Assembly: GCF_011801125.1 (NCBI RefSeq)
Contig: NZ_CP046171.1
Location: forward strand, 4,588,001 to 4,652,000
DNA from: Nocardia brasiliensis
GTDB lineage: Bacteria > Actinomycetota > Actinomycetes > Mycobacteriales > Mycobacteriaceae
DNA: 64,000 nt
Direction: 5' to 3'
In this document: piece after piece, positions 55,092-63,129 of the stretch
How the letters are laid out: every line of letters begins with the position of its first letter
How positions within the stretch are numbered: the stretch's first letter is position 1
Translations under genes and position numbers: made by a program
The notes under the pieces: generated by a model
What the model saw: only the letters and a program-made list of their open reading frames with translations
Told to the model about the DNA's origin: nothing
Database searches by the model: none

Positions 55092-55499
55092 TCAGCGATC
55101 GTCGCGGTTCGACCGTTCCAGCCGGTTGAAATTGCTCGGCGTCCCATCCGGGAGCTGTTCCTGGTAGCGAAAGTGCAGGTGCCGTTCCTCAAAGGTGGCG
55201 AACCACTCGTCCCAATCCACCGGCCGCAGCACGGCGCCGCCGTAGCCGGGGAAATCCAGCCGCAGCGAACCCATCGGCCCGCCGTAGGCGATGCCGGGCA
55301 TGGTTGCCGGCGTGGCGCCACGCCGCTCCGCCCACTGCCGGATGGTGTCGTGATCCCTGGTGACCCGAGTGCTTTCCACACTCCCGGCGCGCGTGCGCTC
55401 GCGCCGCTCGGGTGCGGGGTTGTCCTGCTGGTACTTGGTCGACCTCGAGGTCCCCGGCCCGCCGTACGGATTCCGGGTGCCTAGTCGGTGGTCGTTCAT
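55092..55499 (-). CDS. Conserved actinobacterial small protein
   Basis: 135 aa, ATG 55499. N-terminal 55 residues polar and basic; the conserved core is VTRDHDTIRQWAERRGATPA, LRLDFPGYGGAVLRP, VDWDEWFATFEERHLHFRYQ and SNFNRL. This pattern recurs in soluble actinobacterial proteins of unknown function. A SigF-type promoter stands upstream, which points to stress expression. Confidence 0.75.
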   Translation of the reverse strand: MNDHRLGTRNPYGGPGTSRSTKYQQDNPAPERRERTRAGSVESTRVTRDHDTIRQWAERRGATPATMPGIAYGGPMGSLRLDFPGYGGAVLRPVDWDEWFATFEERHLHFRYQEQLPDGTPSNFNRLERSNRDDR

Positions 55500-55546
55500 G
55501 ACGATCTCCCTGAGCCATCGGCATCGTAAGTCCGGTTCCTTTTCAC

Positions 55547-55572
55547 GTACCCGACGCCAACTTCACGCAAAC
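55547..55572 (-). promoter_or_regulatory. SigF/SigB-type promoter of the 135-aa gene
   Basis: Minus strand GTTTG, 15 bases, GGGTAC, 48 bases before ATG 55499. The -10 and -35 match the other sites; the spacer is one base longer. Confidence 0.6.
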
Positions 55573-55670
55573 CGGCACTGCGGCACAAAGGCCCCGGAAT
55601 GCAGCTGAAACGCGCCGAAACCGCTGATCGACAGCGGCTCTGTGAGGGGAGTCACGGGTGGCTACCAGGT

Positions 55671-55695
55671 GGTTGGGGCCGTCCCCGCTGGGTAC
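55671..55695 (+). promoter_or_regulatory. SigF/SigB-type promoter of the Pro-rich gene
   Basis: GGTTG, 14 bases, GGGTAC, 23 bases before ATG 55719, leaving a very short leader with the GAGGAGG ribosome site. Confidence 0.6.
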
Positions 55696-55718
55696 CGCTG
55701 CCTCGAGGAGGCAATCCC

Positions 55719-55958
55719 ATGACCACGCCAGAACCGCACGAACCGAGCCCGATTCCCCCTGTACCGGAACCCGATCCGGTGCCACCGGTCCCGGGCCCCG
55801 ATCCCGCGCCCGCACCGCCGCAACCCGGTCCCGATCCCCTGCCGCCGGTCCCCGAACCCAGGCCGGCGCCGGACCCCGGCAGGCCGCTGCCGCCGGTGCC
55901 GGAGCCGGGCGGCCCGCTCTCCCCGCCGACCGACCCCGTGCCGCCGAATCCGCTCTGA
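55719..55958 (+). CDS. Proline-rich small protein
   Basis: 79 aa from ATG 55719 (GAGGAGG just upstream). Almost entirely PEPxP and PxPDP repeats, no hydrophobic stretch or signal. Unstructured; function unknown. Its promoter links it to the stress regulon. It ends 20 bp from the convergent sigma factor gene. Confidence 0.6.
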   Translation: MTTPEPHEPSPIPPVPEPDPVPPVPGPDPAPAPPQPGPDPLPPVPEPRPAPDPGRPLPPVPEPGGPLSPPTDPVPPNPL

Positions 55959-55978
55959 GCGCAGCGGAATTCGGGCTC

Positions 55979-56764
55979 TCAGTCGCGTAGCGCGTCCTCG
56001 CGCAGCTGATGCAGGGTTCTCGACAGGATGCGCGAGACGTGCATCTGCGAGACGCCGAGCACCTCGGCGATCTGGGACTGGGTCTTCGATTCGAAGAACC
56101 GCATGATCAACACCCGGCGCTCGCGCTCGGGCAGTTCCTCGATCAGCGGGCGCACCGCGAGGTAGTCCTCCACGAGATGATAGGAGGGCTCCTCGGCGCC
56201 AAGGCTTTCCAGCAGCGGCAACGGCGCGTTGTCGATGTCGTCGCCGACCACGGCATCGATCGAGGCGGACTGATAGGCATTGCCCGCGATCAACGCCTGG
56301 GTCACCTCCACCAGGTCGACCTCCAATTCCGCGGCGATCTCCCGCGCGCGCGGCATCCGGCCGAGCCGCTGCGACAGCTCCTCCACGGTGGCGCCGATTG
56401 TGAGTTGAATCTCCTTGGTGCGCCGGGGAACTCGCACCGACCAGGTGTTGTCCCGGAAATGCCTGCGCACCTCGCCCATGATGGTCGGCACGGCGAAGGA
56501 CAGAAAGGACGAGCCCCGGGCCACCTCGAAGCGATCGGCGGCCTGCACCAACCCCAGCCGCGCCACCTGGAGCAGGTCGTCGAAATTCTCACCGCGCCCG
56601 GCGAATTTGCGTGCGATGTGCTCGGCCAGCGGCAGGCAGCGTTCGATGAGTTCGGCGCGCATCGGTTCCCGGCGCGGGTCGCCCTCGGCCAGCGCGGCGA
56701 TCTTCTCGAAGAGCGGCTCGATGTTGTCGTAGCTGTCGCCGCCGCTGGCCGTCCTACCCGCCAT
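55979..56764 (-). CDS. sigF: SigF/SigB-type general stress sigma factor
   Basis: 261 aa, ATG 56764, overlapping the anti-sigma gene end by 11 bp. Region 2: AEHIARKFAGRGENFDDLLQVARLGLVQAADRFE and FLSFAVPTIMGEVRRHFRD; region 3: RVPRRTKEIQLTIGATVEEL; region 4: LPERERRVLIMRFFESKTQSQIAEVLGVSQMHVSRI. This is the group 3 SigF/SigB pattern. The promoters around it fit the GTTT-N-GGGTAT specificity of that class. Confidence 0.93.
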   Translation of the reverse strand: MAGRTASGGDSYDNIEPLFEKIAALAEGDPRREPMRAELIERCLPLAEHIARKFAGRGENFDDLLQVARLGLVQAADRFEVARGSSFLSFAVPTIMGEVRRHFRDNTWSVRVPRRTKEIQLTIGATVEELSQRLGRMPRAREIAAELEVDLVEVTQALIAGNAYQSASIDAVVGDDIDNAPLPLLESLGAEEPSYHLVEDYLAVRPLIEELPERERRVLIMRFFESKTQSQIAEVLGVSQMHVSRILSRTLHQLREDALRD

Positions 56765-57191
56765 CGGATGCCCTTCGCACCCAACTGAAGTCGACGACGG
56801 TGGGATATCCGGCCACGGCGCCGTCGAAGGGCGCCTGCGACGCGGCGATCGAATGCGTCAGGGTGCGCACGATATGCCAGCCGAAACCGGCCTGACCGAC
56901 CACCTGTTCGGACGTGGTCGCCGCGGCGACGTGCACGAACATCTGATCGGTGTCGTAGGTGAACTCGCACTCGAGCTGCGAGCCGGGCACCGCGTCCAGC
57001 ACCAGCGAGGTGGCCACCTCGTCCAGGGCCAGCCGGATGTCGGTGACCTCGTCGAGCGCGAAATCGGCGATGAGGGCGACGGTCTCGGCGAGCGCGCGCA
57101 GCATCGTCAACTGCTCCAGCCGCGCGGGGATACGGACGCCGATTGTCGTTGTTTCCGTAGAGGATCGGGAAGACCACTCCCCCATGCCCAT
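56754..57191 (-). CDS. RsbW-like anti-sigma factor
   Basis: 145 aa from ATG 57191. GHKL-ATPase fold: RIPARLEQLTMLRALAETVA, N-box region DIRLALDEVATSLV with Ser in place of the usual Asn, and GFGWHIVRTLTHS (glycine box). It would bind SigF and, in the classical scheme, phosphorylate an antagonist. The missing N-box Asn may weaken Mg/ATP binding, as in some actinobacterial relatives. Has its own SigF-type promoter upstream. Confidence 0.85.
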   Translation of the reverse strand: MGMGEWSSRSSTETTTIGVRIPARLEQLTMLRALAETVALIADFALDEVTDIRLALDEVATSLVLDAVPGSQLECEFTYDTDQMFVHVAAATTSEQVVGQAGFGWHIVRTLTHSIAASQAPFDGAVAGYPTVVDFSWVRRASDGG

Positions 57192-57351
57192 CACCACCTT
57201 GCTCTCGCAGCCGACCCGGAGCCGCCAGGTTGTCGGGATCCGGTTCTCGCGGGCCGCCCATTCGCCCACCACCGCGGTCGGACACGCACCACAGCCGAAC
57301 CCAGCGCCAGGAGACTGAAAATCGCTCCGCGGCGCTGTGTTCCCTACCGTC

Positions 57352-57376
57352 GTACCCGGCGCGATCGGCCTGAAAC
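57352..57376 (-). promoter_or_regulatory. SigF/SigB-type promoter of rsbW-sigF
   Basis: Minus strand GTTTC, 14 bases, GGGTAC, 160 bases before the rsbW ATG. Indicates autoregulation, as known for mycobacterial usfX-sigF. Confidence 0.65.
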
Positions 57377-57388
57377 GTGGGTCGCGGC

Positions 57389-58069
57389 TCAGTCCGCGAC
57401 GATCCTTTCATGCGCGGTGAGCAGCAGATGGTCGAACTGGGTGCGCAGGCCGGTCGTCGAACTCGTCAGCGACGCCAGGTCGTCCACCAGACGGGCGGCC
57501 AGGGTGCGCAACTTGATATTGGTCTCCTGCGAGCGCCAGCTGAGCACCCGGAACGCCTGTTCCGCACTGACGCCGTACACCAGCATCAGCGCACCCTTGG
57601 CCTGTTCGATCACCGCACGGGAAGCCCACAGTTCCGGCAGGGCGTCGTCGAGGGCCTCCTGTCGATGTTCGGCGAGCGCCTCGGTGACGTCGATGTAGTA
57701 CCCGGTCGTGCCGACGACCGCGCCGTCCTCGAACATATGGTCGGCCACCACGATGACGTGATGGACCCGCCCCGTTGTGTCGAGGATGCGGTGGCGGCTG
57801 GAGAACGGCTCGCCCTCCTCGATGGACTTGGCCAGTGCGCTGGCCACCTGAGCCCGATCGTCGGGGTGTTTGTGGGTCAGCAGCAACTCGGTCGTCGGCT
57901 TGACGGTGCCCGGCGCGTAGCCGTGGATCACGGCTACCTCGTCCGACCATTCCCAGCGCTCGCCGACGAACCAGAAACGAAAACTACCGACACTCTGGCG
58001 TGTCCCGGCCCCGATCACCCGGTCCAGCGCGAGTGCGTTCTCGGGCTCGACCGGCCCCATGTCAGTCAC
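57389..58069 (-). CDS. PAS-ANTAR domain protein
   Basis: 226 aa from GTG 58069 (ATG 58060 possible). Residues 20-130: PAS domain (FWFVGERWEWSDEVAVIHGY, IDVTEALAEHRQE). Residues about 150-205: ANTAR RNA-binding helices, ASRAVIEQAKGALMLVYGVS and AFRVLSWRSQETNIKLR. Such proteins bind paired hairpins in nascent RNA and prevent termination. It stands between the STAS gene and rsbW in the same direction. Confidence 0.87.
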   Translation of the reverse strand: MTDMGPVEPENALALDRVIGAGTRQSVGSFRFWFVGERWEWSDEVAVIHGYAPGTVKPTTELLLTHKHPDDRAQVASALAKSIEEGEPFSSRHRILDTTGRVHHVIVVADHMFEDGAVVGTTGYYIDVTEALAEHRQEALDDALPELWASRAVIEQAKGALMLVYGVSAEQAFRVLSWRSQETNIKLRTLAARLVDDLASLTSSTTGLRTQFDHLLLTAHERIVAD

Positions 58070-58117
58070 GGTGCAATTATCCGCCGAACAGCCATGCCAT
58101 GCGAACAGGTCGGGTCG

Positions 58118-58141
58118 CGCCACGCCGAAATCGGCGTGGCG
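58118..58141. terminator. Perfect hairpin between STAS and PAS-ANTAR genes
   Basis: CGCCACGCCGA / TCGGCGTGGCG, 11-bp arms and AA loop, just after the STAS stop. It could be a terminator or a target of the ANTAR protein. Confidence 0.55.
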
Positions 58142-58158
58142 TACCAGATTGCCCCGTC

Positions 58159-58578
58159 TCACCCGTCGAGTGCGGCGCGCACCGAGGGATAGGCGCTGAA
58201 CAGCGACCTGACCCCGGAGACCTCGAGCGAACGCTCGACCTCGCGCCCTGCGCCGACCAGCCGGATATCCACGCCGTCGCACGCGGCGCGCTGCCGGGCG
58301 GTGGCCAGCGTCGCGGCGGCCCGGATACTGAGGAACCGCGCGGCGCGCAGATCTATCACCACCGTCCGGCGGTCGGCGCGGATCGCCCGTTCGACGGCCG
58401 CGGCGAACTGTGGACAGGCGATGGCATCCACTTCGCCTTCGACCCGGACCACCATGCCTTCGTGCCTGCGATCCACGCGCTGGACGCAGGCACGGCTGTC
58501 GGTCCGGCGGTGGCGCGGCGCGGAACCGTTGCGGTGCACACCTTCGGCGTACTCGTGTAGTGCGGAGTTAGCGGACAT
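58159..58578 (-). CDS. STAS-domain anti-sigma factor antagonist-like protein
   Basis: 139 aa, ATG 58578. After a polar N-terminus (about 40 residues), a SpoIIAA-like STAS domain: GMVVRVEGEVDAIACPQFAA, TVVIDLRAARFLSIRAAATLA, GVRSLFSAYPSVRAAL. The phosphoserine loop normally reads FxDSxG; here it is FLSIRA, with Ile at the phosphorylated position. RsbW therefore could not switch it off by phosphorylation. Same-strand module with PAS-ANTAR, RsbW and SigF. Confidence 0.85.
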   Translation of the reverse strand: MSANSALHEYAEGVHRNGSAPRHRRTDSRACVQRVDRRHEGMVVRVEGEVDAIACPQFAAAVERAIRADRRTVVIDLRAARFLSIRAAATLATARQRAACDGVDIRLVGAGREVERSLEVSGVRSLFSAYPSVRAALDG

Positions 58579-58817
58579 ATGCGGCCTCCCGTTGCGGGGG
58601 GTGTCCGATTCGACGCCACTGGCTGAAGCGATGGGAGGGGTCCTGGGCACCGTCGCACGAGGAGCGAATCGGTTGTCGCCACGATCCCATCGGCCGGTAT
58701 GTGGTGGGTGCGGACGCCTGCGTCGAACCGGGGTCGGCTGTCGTCTCAACCTCAGTACAGTGTGGCACGCCACGCCGCCGCTGTCACACGTTCGGCGGGC
58801 ACGCTGACCAGCACAAG

Positions 58818-58842
58818 GGTTACGAAACCGGCCAGCGGGTAC
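58818..58842 (+). promoter_or_regulatory. SigF/SigB-type promoter of the 50-aa gene
   Basis: GGTTA, 14 bases, GGGTAC, ending 10 bases before ATG 58853, so the transcript would start at or within a few bases of the start codon. Confidence 0.55.
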
Positions 58843-58852
58843 GCCATCTCTC

Positions 58853-59005
58853 ATGAAGGCCACGAACACACCGGGCCCGGCTACCCGTCCGCAGCCCACA
58901 CCCCCGCACTTCCCCGGCACCGGCACCGTCGCGCTCGTCGCGACGGCGGTACTGGTGGCACTGCTGTCCGTGGTCGCACTCGGCATCGTCGTCTCGACCA
59001 TGTGA
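58853..59005 (+). CDS. 50-aa single-pass membrane protein
   Basis: ATG 58853 to TGA 59003-59005. Twenty-three polar Pro/Thr residues (MKATNTPGPATRPQP start), then one membrane helix VALVATAVLVALLSVVALGI and a short end. No ribosome site; the promoter lies so close that a leaderless message is expected. Similar tiny membrane proteins are common in stress regulons. Function unknown. Confidence 0.55.
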   Translation: MKATNTPGPATRPQPTPPHFPGTGTVALVATAVLVALLSVVALGIVVSTM

Positions 59006-59025
59006 CGTCGTCTCGACCATGTGAC
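58988..59025. repeat. 19-bp tandem duplication across the 50-aa gene stop
   Basis: Two adjacent exact copies of GTCGTCTCGACCATGTGAC. The first contains the last codons and the TGA of the small membrane gene. Confidence 0.9.
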
Positions 59026-59056
59026 GGCGCGGGCGTAACGCCGGGCAGGCCGGCTG

Positions 59057-59081
59057 GTTTCGTTCCCCGGCACTCGGGCAT
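59057..59081 (+). promoter_or_regulatory. SigF/SigB-like promoter of the GT4 gene
   Basis: GTTTC, 14 bases, GGGCAT, 95 bases before the GTG start. The -10 has one change from GGGTAT. Confidence 0.45.
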
Positions 59082-59176
59082 TCCAGGCAGGTATCCGAAA
59101 AGCATTGGGTCGCGCGATATCTGGTCGCGGGTGACGCCGCCGCATGCCCCGCGGCTGTGAGAGAACGGAGCACGTC

Positions 59177-60400
59177 GTGAAGATTGCCATGGTTTCCGAG
59201 CACACCTCCCCGCTCGGCGAGCCCGGCGGCGCCCATTCGAGCGGTCAGAGCGTCCATGTCGGTGAGCTGGCCGCAGCCTACGTCCAGCGGGGACACGAGG
59301 TCTCGGTCTATGTGCGACGAACCGACCCGACCAGCCCGGTGGAGGTGGCGACGGCGGCGGGTTACCGGCTCGTCCGCGTGCCCGCCGGGCCGCCGCGGGC
59401 GCTCCCGTTGAACGAAAGCCTGCCGCATCTGGGCGATTTCGGCAGTTTTCTGCAGCGGCACTGGGCCAAGGACAAGCCCGATATCGTGCACGCGCACTTC
59501 TGGATGTCCGGGCTCGCCGCGGAATTGGCCGCACGCACCCACGGCATCCCGGTGGTGGTGACCTTTCACGCCCTCGGCACCGTTCGCCGCCGTCACCAGG
59601 GTCTGGCCGACACCAGCCCGCGCTCGCGCATCCGTTTCGAGCGCCTCATCGCCGGGCGCGCCGCGCACATCGTCGCGACCTCCGCGGACGAGGTGGTCGA
59701 GCTGACCAGGATGGGGGTGCCCCGGTTCCGGATCTCGGTCGTGCCGTCCGGCATCGACCTGGCCTCGTTCACCCCCGAGGGCGCGCGCGCCGAACGCGGG
59801 CAGCGATTGCGGCCGCACCGGCTGCTCTCGGTAGGAAAGCTGGTGCAACGCAAGGGTTTCGACGTGGCGATCAAGGCACTTCAGGAGCTGCCCGATACCG
59901 AGTTGGTGATCGCGGGCGGACCGGTCGGCGACGACGTCGAGGACGACAGCGAAGGCAGGCGATTACGCAGGCTCGCGATGGAATACGGTGTGCAGGAACG
60001 GCTTCGCATGCTGGGACCGCTGCCGCGGGCCGAGCTGCCGCGCTGGTATCGATCCGCCGACGTGGTGCTGTGCACCCCGACGTACGAGCCATTCGGCCGC
60101 ACCGCACTGGAGGCCATGGCGTGCCGGAAACCGGTGGTGGCCACCGCGGTCGGCGGCCTGCTCGACACCGTGGTCGACGGCGTGACCGGCCGGCTCATCG
60201 CACCGCCGGACCCGCTCGCGCTCGCCCGCGCGGTGCGCCCGCTGCTCGACGACAAGACCCTGCGCGAAACCTGGGGCGCCGCCGGATATCAGCGCGCCGC
60301 TGGTCGCTACGCCTGGGATCAGGTGGCCTTGGAGACGTTGTCCGCCTACCACCGTGCCGCGCCCGCGCACGCGGGCGAGGTCGTCTCCTCGGTCCGCTGA
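59177..60400 (+). CDS. GT4-family glycosyltransferase
   Basis: 407 aa from GTG 59177 (GAACGGAG upstream). GT-B fold: HSSGQSVHVGELAAAYVQRGHEV (acceptor lobe), KPDIVHAHFWMSGLAAEL, PSGIDLASF, LLSVGKLVQRKGFDVAI and YEPFGRTALEAMACRKPVVAT with the nucleotide-sugar Glu pair. No signal, so cytoplasmic. Similar to enzymes making glycosylated lipids or trehalose-like solutes; the acceptor is not evident. Placed in the stress locus with a SigF-like promoter. Confidence 0.88.
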   Translation: MKIAMVSEHTSPLGEPGGAHSSGQSVHVGELAAAYVQRGHEVSVYVRRTDPTSPVEVATAAGYRLVRVPAGPPRALPLNESLPHLGDFGSFLQRHWAKDKPDIVHAHFWMSGLAAELAARTHGIPVVVTFHALGTVRRRHQGLADTSPRSRIRFERLIAGRAAHIVATSADEVVELTRMGVPRFRISVVPSGIDLASFTPEGARAERGQRLRPHRLLSVGKLVQRKGFDVAIKALQELPDTELVIAGGPVGDDVEDDSEGRRLRRLAMEYGVQERLRMLGPLPRAELPRWYRSADVVLCTPTYEPFGRTALEAMACRKPVVATAVGGLLDTVVDGVTGRLIAPPDPLALARAVRPLLDDKTLRETWGAAGYQRAAGRYAWDQVALETLSAYHRAAPAHAGEVVSSVR

Positions 60401-60418
60401 GCCGGACCCCGATCGAAT

Positions 60419-60979
60419 TCAACTCTGCGCCGACGCATCCCCGCCGCGCGGGGTCCGCCACCACCACGGCACGATCCACCAGGCCGCGAGAAACAGGATC
60501 GCGACGACCACCCCGGCGAGCACGCCGCCGGTCGTCCCCGTGACCAGCTCGAAGACCAGGATCATGGCGCCGGTCAACGAGACACCGAGCAGGCCGATCC
60601 CGAGCATCGCGCAGCGGTGCGCCGCGGCGACGACGTTGCCGAGCCGGTGGCGCCGGAACAGGATGCGATGCCAGGAGATCGGCGCGACGAGAAAGACGGT
60701 CGCGCCGATGGCGGCGGCCAGGGTGATCAAATACAGCAGCCGCAGCGGCGGGGACAAGGTCGCGAACGAGGCCTGGAACGGCACGATCAACAGGGCCGAG
60801 ATGAGAAACTGCACACCGGTCTGCACCACGCGCAACTCCTGGATGAGGGTGCTCCAATTGCGGTCCATCCGTTCGGTCTCGGTCTCCCCGCGCGCGTCCC
60901 GGTTCCACTCGTCGTCCGCGCGCGGCCGCTCGGACGCGGGGTCGCGCTGTGCCACCGGGTCACTGTGCTGTTCGACCAT
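60419..60979 (-). CDS. DUF6328-like polytopic membrane protein
   Basis: 186 aa from ATG 60979 (AAGGGACGAG upstream). A polar N-terminus (about 45 residues), then four membrane helices, with TLIQELRVVQTGVQFLISALLI and PISWHRILFRRH between them, as in the DUF6328 family. A SigF-like promoter (GATTC, 14 bases, GGGTAA) is present upstream. Function unknown. Convergent with the GT4 gene. Confidence 0.72.
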   Translation of the reverse strand: MVEQHSDPVAQRDPASERPRADDEWNRDARGETETERMDRNWSTLIQELRVVQTGVQFLISALLIVPFQASFATLSPPLRLLYLITLAAAIGATVFLVAPISWHRILFRRHRLGNVVAAAHRCAMLGIGLLGVSLTGAMILVFELVTGTTGGVLAGVVVAILFLAAWWIVPWWWRTPRGGDASAQS

Positions 60980-61055
60980 TTCGCTCGTCCCTTGCCGGCT
61001 CGACGCCCTTCCTCGGCCGCAGCGCGGCGCCACGGCGACTCCGGCACCTGACCGC

Positions 61056-61080
61056 TTACCCGGCCCCGCGCAAACGAATC
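61056..61080 (-). promoter_or_regulatory. SigF/SigB-like promoter of the DUF6328 gene
   Basis: Minus strand GATTC, 14 bases, GGGTAA, 76 bases before the ATG. The -35 is weaker than in the other members. Confidence 0.4.
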
Positions 61081-61197
61081 ACAAAGTCGGACACTCGACC
61101 AGGGCGAATGCCGGACTGGACCGGATCGGGCGTTTCGGATCACCGGCCCCGGGCACACGGCCGGTATGAAAACCGCGCATCGAAAGCTGCCGAGCCC

Positions 61198-62172
61198 ATG
61201 ACCGGCCACGTGCTGGTGGCCCGGTTGGACAGCGCGGGTGATGTGCTGCTGGCCGGTCCCGCAGTGCGCGCCGTCGCGCGCAAAGCCGACACCCTCACCT
61301 TTCTCGCCGGGCCGCGCGGCAGTTCGGCCGCCGCCCTGCTGCCCGGGGTGGATCGCGTGCTCGAGTTCGAGGCCGCCTGGGTCGGCGCCGATCCGCCGCC
61401 GCTCACCCACGCCGGCGTGCGTGCGCTCATCGAATGCCTGCGTCTGCTCGCCCCCGACGAGGCCATCATCGCGACCTCGATGCGGCAATCGCCGCTGCCG
61501 CTGGCCCTGCTGCTGCGGATGGCGGGCGTGCCACGGATCAGCGCCATCAGCCCCGAGCACGCGGGCACACTGCTCGACGTCCGCCATCGCGTAGACGACG
61601 CACTGCCGGAACAGATTCGGACCCTCTCGCTGGCGGCCGCCGCGGGCTACCCGCCGGGCGATCATCGGCTGCGGGTACGCCGGGATCTGCCCCAGGTCGA
61701 CGAATTGACCGGCGGCCCAGGCTATATCGTGCTGCACCCGGGTGCCGCGGTACCGGCGCGCCGGATGTCGGCGACGCGCAGTCGCGAGGTCGCGGCGGCG
61801 CTCGTCGACGCGGGGCACCGGGTGGTGGTGACCGGCAGCCCCGCCGAGCAAACCCTCACCGGGACAGTCGCATACGGCCTTGCCCGCGACCTCGGCGGCG
61901 CCACCGATCTCGCCGGTCTGGCCGCCGTGCTGCGCGATGCCGACGCGGTGGTCGCCCCGAATACCACCGCCGCACCGCTGGCCGCAGCGGTGGACACCCC
62001 GGTGGTTTCGCTGTTCGCACCGGTGATCCCGGATCGATGCTGGGCGCCCTACGGTGTGCCGACCGTCGTGCTCGGCAACCGCGACCGTCCGTGCGGCACG
62101 CACTGTCTGGACGCGATACCGGATACCGCGATCGTCTCCGCGACCGAACTGCTGCTCCGCAGCGCCGGTTGA
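61198..62172 (+). CDS. GT9-family glycosyltransferase
   Basis: 324 aa, ATG 61198. ADP-heptosyltransferase-like GT-B fold: VLVARLDSAGDVLLAGPAVRAVA, YIVLHPGAAVPARRM, VVVTGSPAEQTLT, DLAGLAAVLRDADAVVAPNTTAAPLAAAVDTPVVSLFAP with the conserved PNTT..HLA-like loop. Actinobacteria lack LPS, so the donor/acceptor differ; mycobacterial/nocardial GT9 genes are of uncertain role. The end lies in the promoter of the UsfY-like gene. Confidence 0.87.
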   Translation: MTGHVLVARLDSAGDVLLAGPAVRAVARKADTLTFLAGPRGSSAAALLPGVDRVLEFEAAWVGADPPPLTHAGVRALIECLRLLAPDEAIIATSMRQSPLPLALLLRMAGVPRISAISPEHAGTLLDVRHRVDDALPEQIRTLSLAAAAGYPPGDHRLRVRRDLPQVDELTGGPGYIVLHPGAAVPARRMSATRSREVAAALVDAGHRVVVTGSPAEQTLTGTVAYGLARDLGGATDLAGLAAVLRDADAVVAPNTTAAPLAAAVDTPVVSLFAPVIPDRCWAPYGVPTVVLGNRDRPCGTHCLDAIPDTAIVSATELLLRSAG

Positions 62173-62191
62173 GCGCCGCTCGCCGGGGTAT
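62167..62191 (+). promoter_or_regulatory. SigF/SigB-type promoter of the UsfY-like gene
   Basis: GGTTG, 15 bases if the first G of CCGGGGTAT is counted, GGGTAT at 62186-62191; 14 between GGTTG and GGGTAT. It overlaps the GT9 stop codon and lies 47 bases before ATG 62239. Confidence 0.6.
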
Positions 62192-62238
62192 CCGCCCGAA
62201 TATCCCCCATGGGTGATGTGGATCAGAAAGGACGCTTC

Positions 62239-62580
62239 ATGATTCCCGGACCGAACGAATCGACCACGGGACACAGCGGTGCCGAGCACCACGGACATCC
62301 CGTAGAGAACTTCCCGGACTACAACCGGACCGCACGCACCCACGTCGGCGAGTCCATCGCCGACACCCGCAACTGGCCGGGCATCGTGCTCGTCGCGCTC
62401 GGACTGGTCGGGCTCGGGCTCACGCTGACCGCGGCAGGCTACGGCTTCGAAGGCTGGGCCGTCATCGGCGCCATCGCCACGGTGCTGTGCTTCGCCGCCG
62501 GCATCCTGCTGGTGGTCGCCGAGCACCGCAGGCTCAAGGCCAAGGAGGGCAGGCAGCTCAGCGACCAGGCGGGGCACTGA
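62239..62580 (+). CDS. UsfY-like small membrane protein
   Basis: 113 aa from ATG 62239 (GAAAGGACG upstream; ATG 62209 possible). A polar N-terminus with RTARTHVGESIADTRNWPGI, then two membrane helices (IVLVALGLVGLGLTLTAA and AVIGAIATVLCFAAGILLVV) and a basic tail EHRRLKAKEG. The RT-R-HxGES...WPG layout recalls UsfY of M. tuberculosis, a gene beside sigF. Function unknown; stress-regulated by its promoter. Confidence 0.65.
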   Translation: MIPGPNESTTGHSGAEHHGHPVENFPDYNRTARTHVGESIADTRNWPGIVLVALGLVGLGLTLTAAGYGFEGWAVIGAIATVLCFAAGILLVVAEHRRLKAKEGRQLSDQAGH

Positions 62581-62603
62581 TTGCCGCTCGCGCACCCGGG
62601 TAT
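62579..62603 (+). promoter_or_regulatory. SigF/SigB-type promoter of the lipoprotein gene
   Basis: GATTG, 14 bases, GGGTAT, 48 bases before ATG 62652, overlapping the UsfY-like stop. Confidence 0.55.
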
Positions 62604-62651
62604 TGCGCAGGAGACGCCGTCATCAACGGTTCCTGTACCGAGGAGAACGAC

Positions 62652-63110
62652 ATGACCCATCATCGCCGCCGGTCCGGGTTGCGCGCCCTGCTGGTCGCGG
62701 GCGCGCTCGGCGCGACCGCACTGGTCGCCGCGTGCTCGGACGCCGACAACAGGGAGCCCGCCCCCGCGACGCCCACCGACTCGTCGATCACGCTGTCCAT
62801 GCCGTCGGCCACCGCGCAGGTGCCCGACCCGGATGAAGTCGGCCCGGCGGCCGGAAAACAGCTGTGCGACATGATGAGTCCCGAAATCGACAAGTGGCGC
62901 GCCGCGGGCGCCGCCGTCGCACGGGTGAGCTTCAACGGCACCGTGCACAACTGGGCCGTGCGCAACGGCGGACTCAACGACACCGTGCTGAAGGACCGAA
63001 GTGTCATCGACAAGATCACAACCGAGAACTGCCCCGACGTTCGCGAGCAAGCACTCGAGGCCCTCGACGCGTCCGATCTCGCCGCCGCCCTGGTCGGGTT
63101 CGGCGGGTGA
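62652..63110 (+). CDS. Putative lipoprotein
   Basis: 152 aa, ATG 62652 with GAGGAGAACG upstream. Signal HHRRRSGLRALLVAGALGAT with lipobox LVAAC. The mature domain of about 110 residues has two Cys (KQLCDMM, TENCPDV) and ends in a helical DVREQALEALDASDLAAAL. Anchored outside the membrane; family not recognised. Confidence 0.8.
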   Translation: MTHHRRRSGLRALLVAGALGATALVAACSDADNREPAPATPTDSSITLSMPSATAQVPDPDEVGPAAGKQLCDMMSPEIDKWRAAGAAVARVSFNGTVHNWAVRNGGLNDTVLKDRSVIDKITTENCPDVREQALEALDASDLAAALVGFGG

Positions 63111-63129
63111 GCGGCGACGGACCGGGCCG

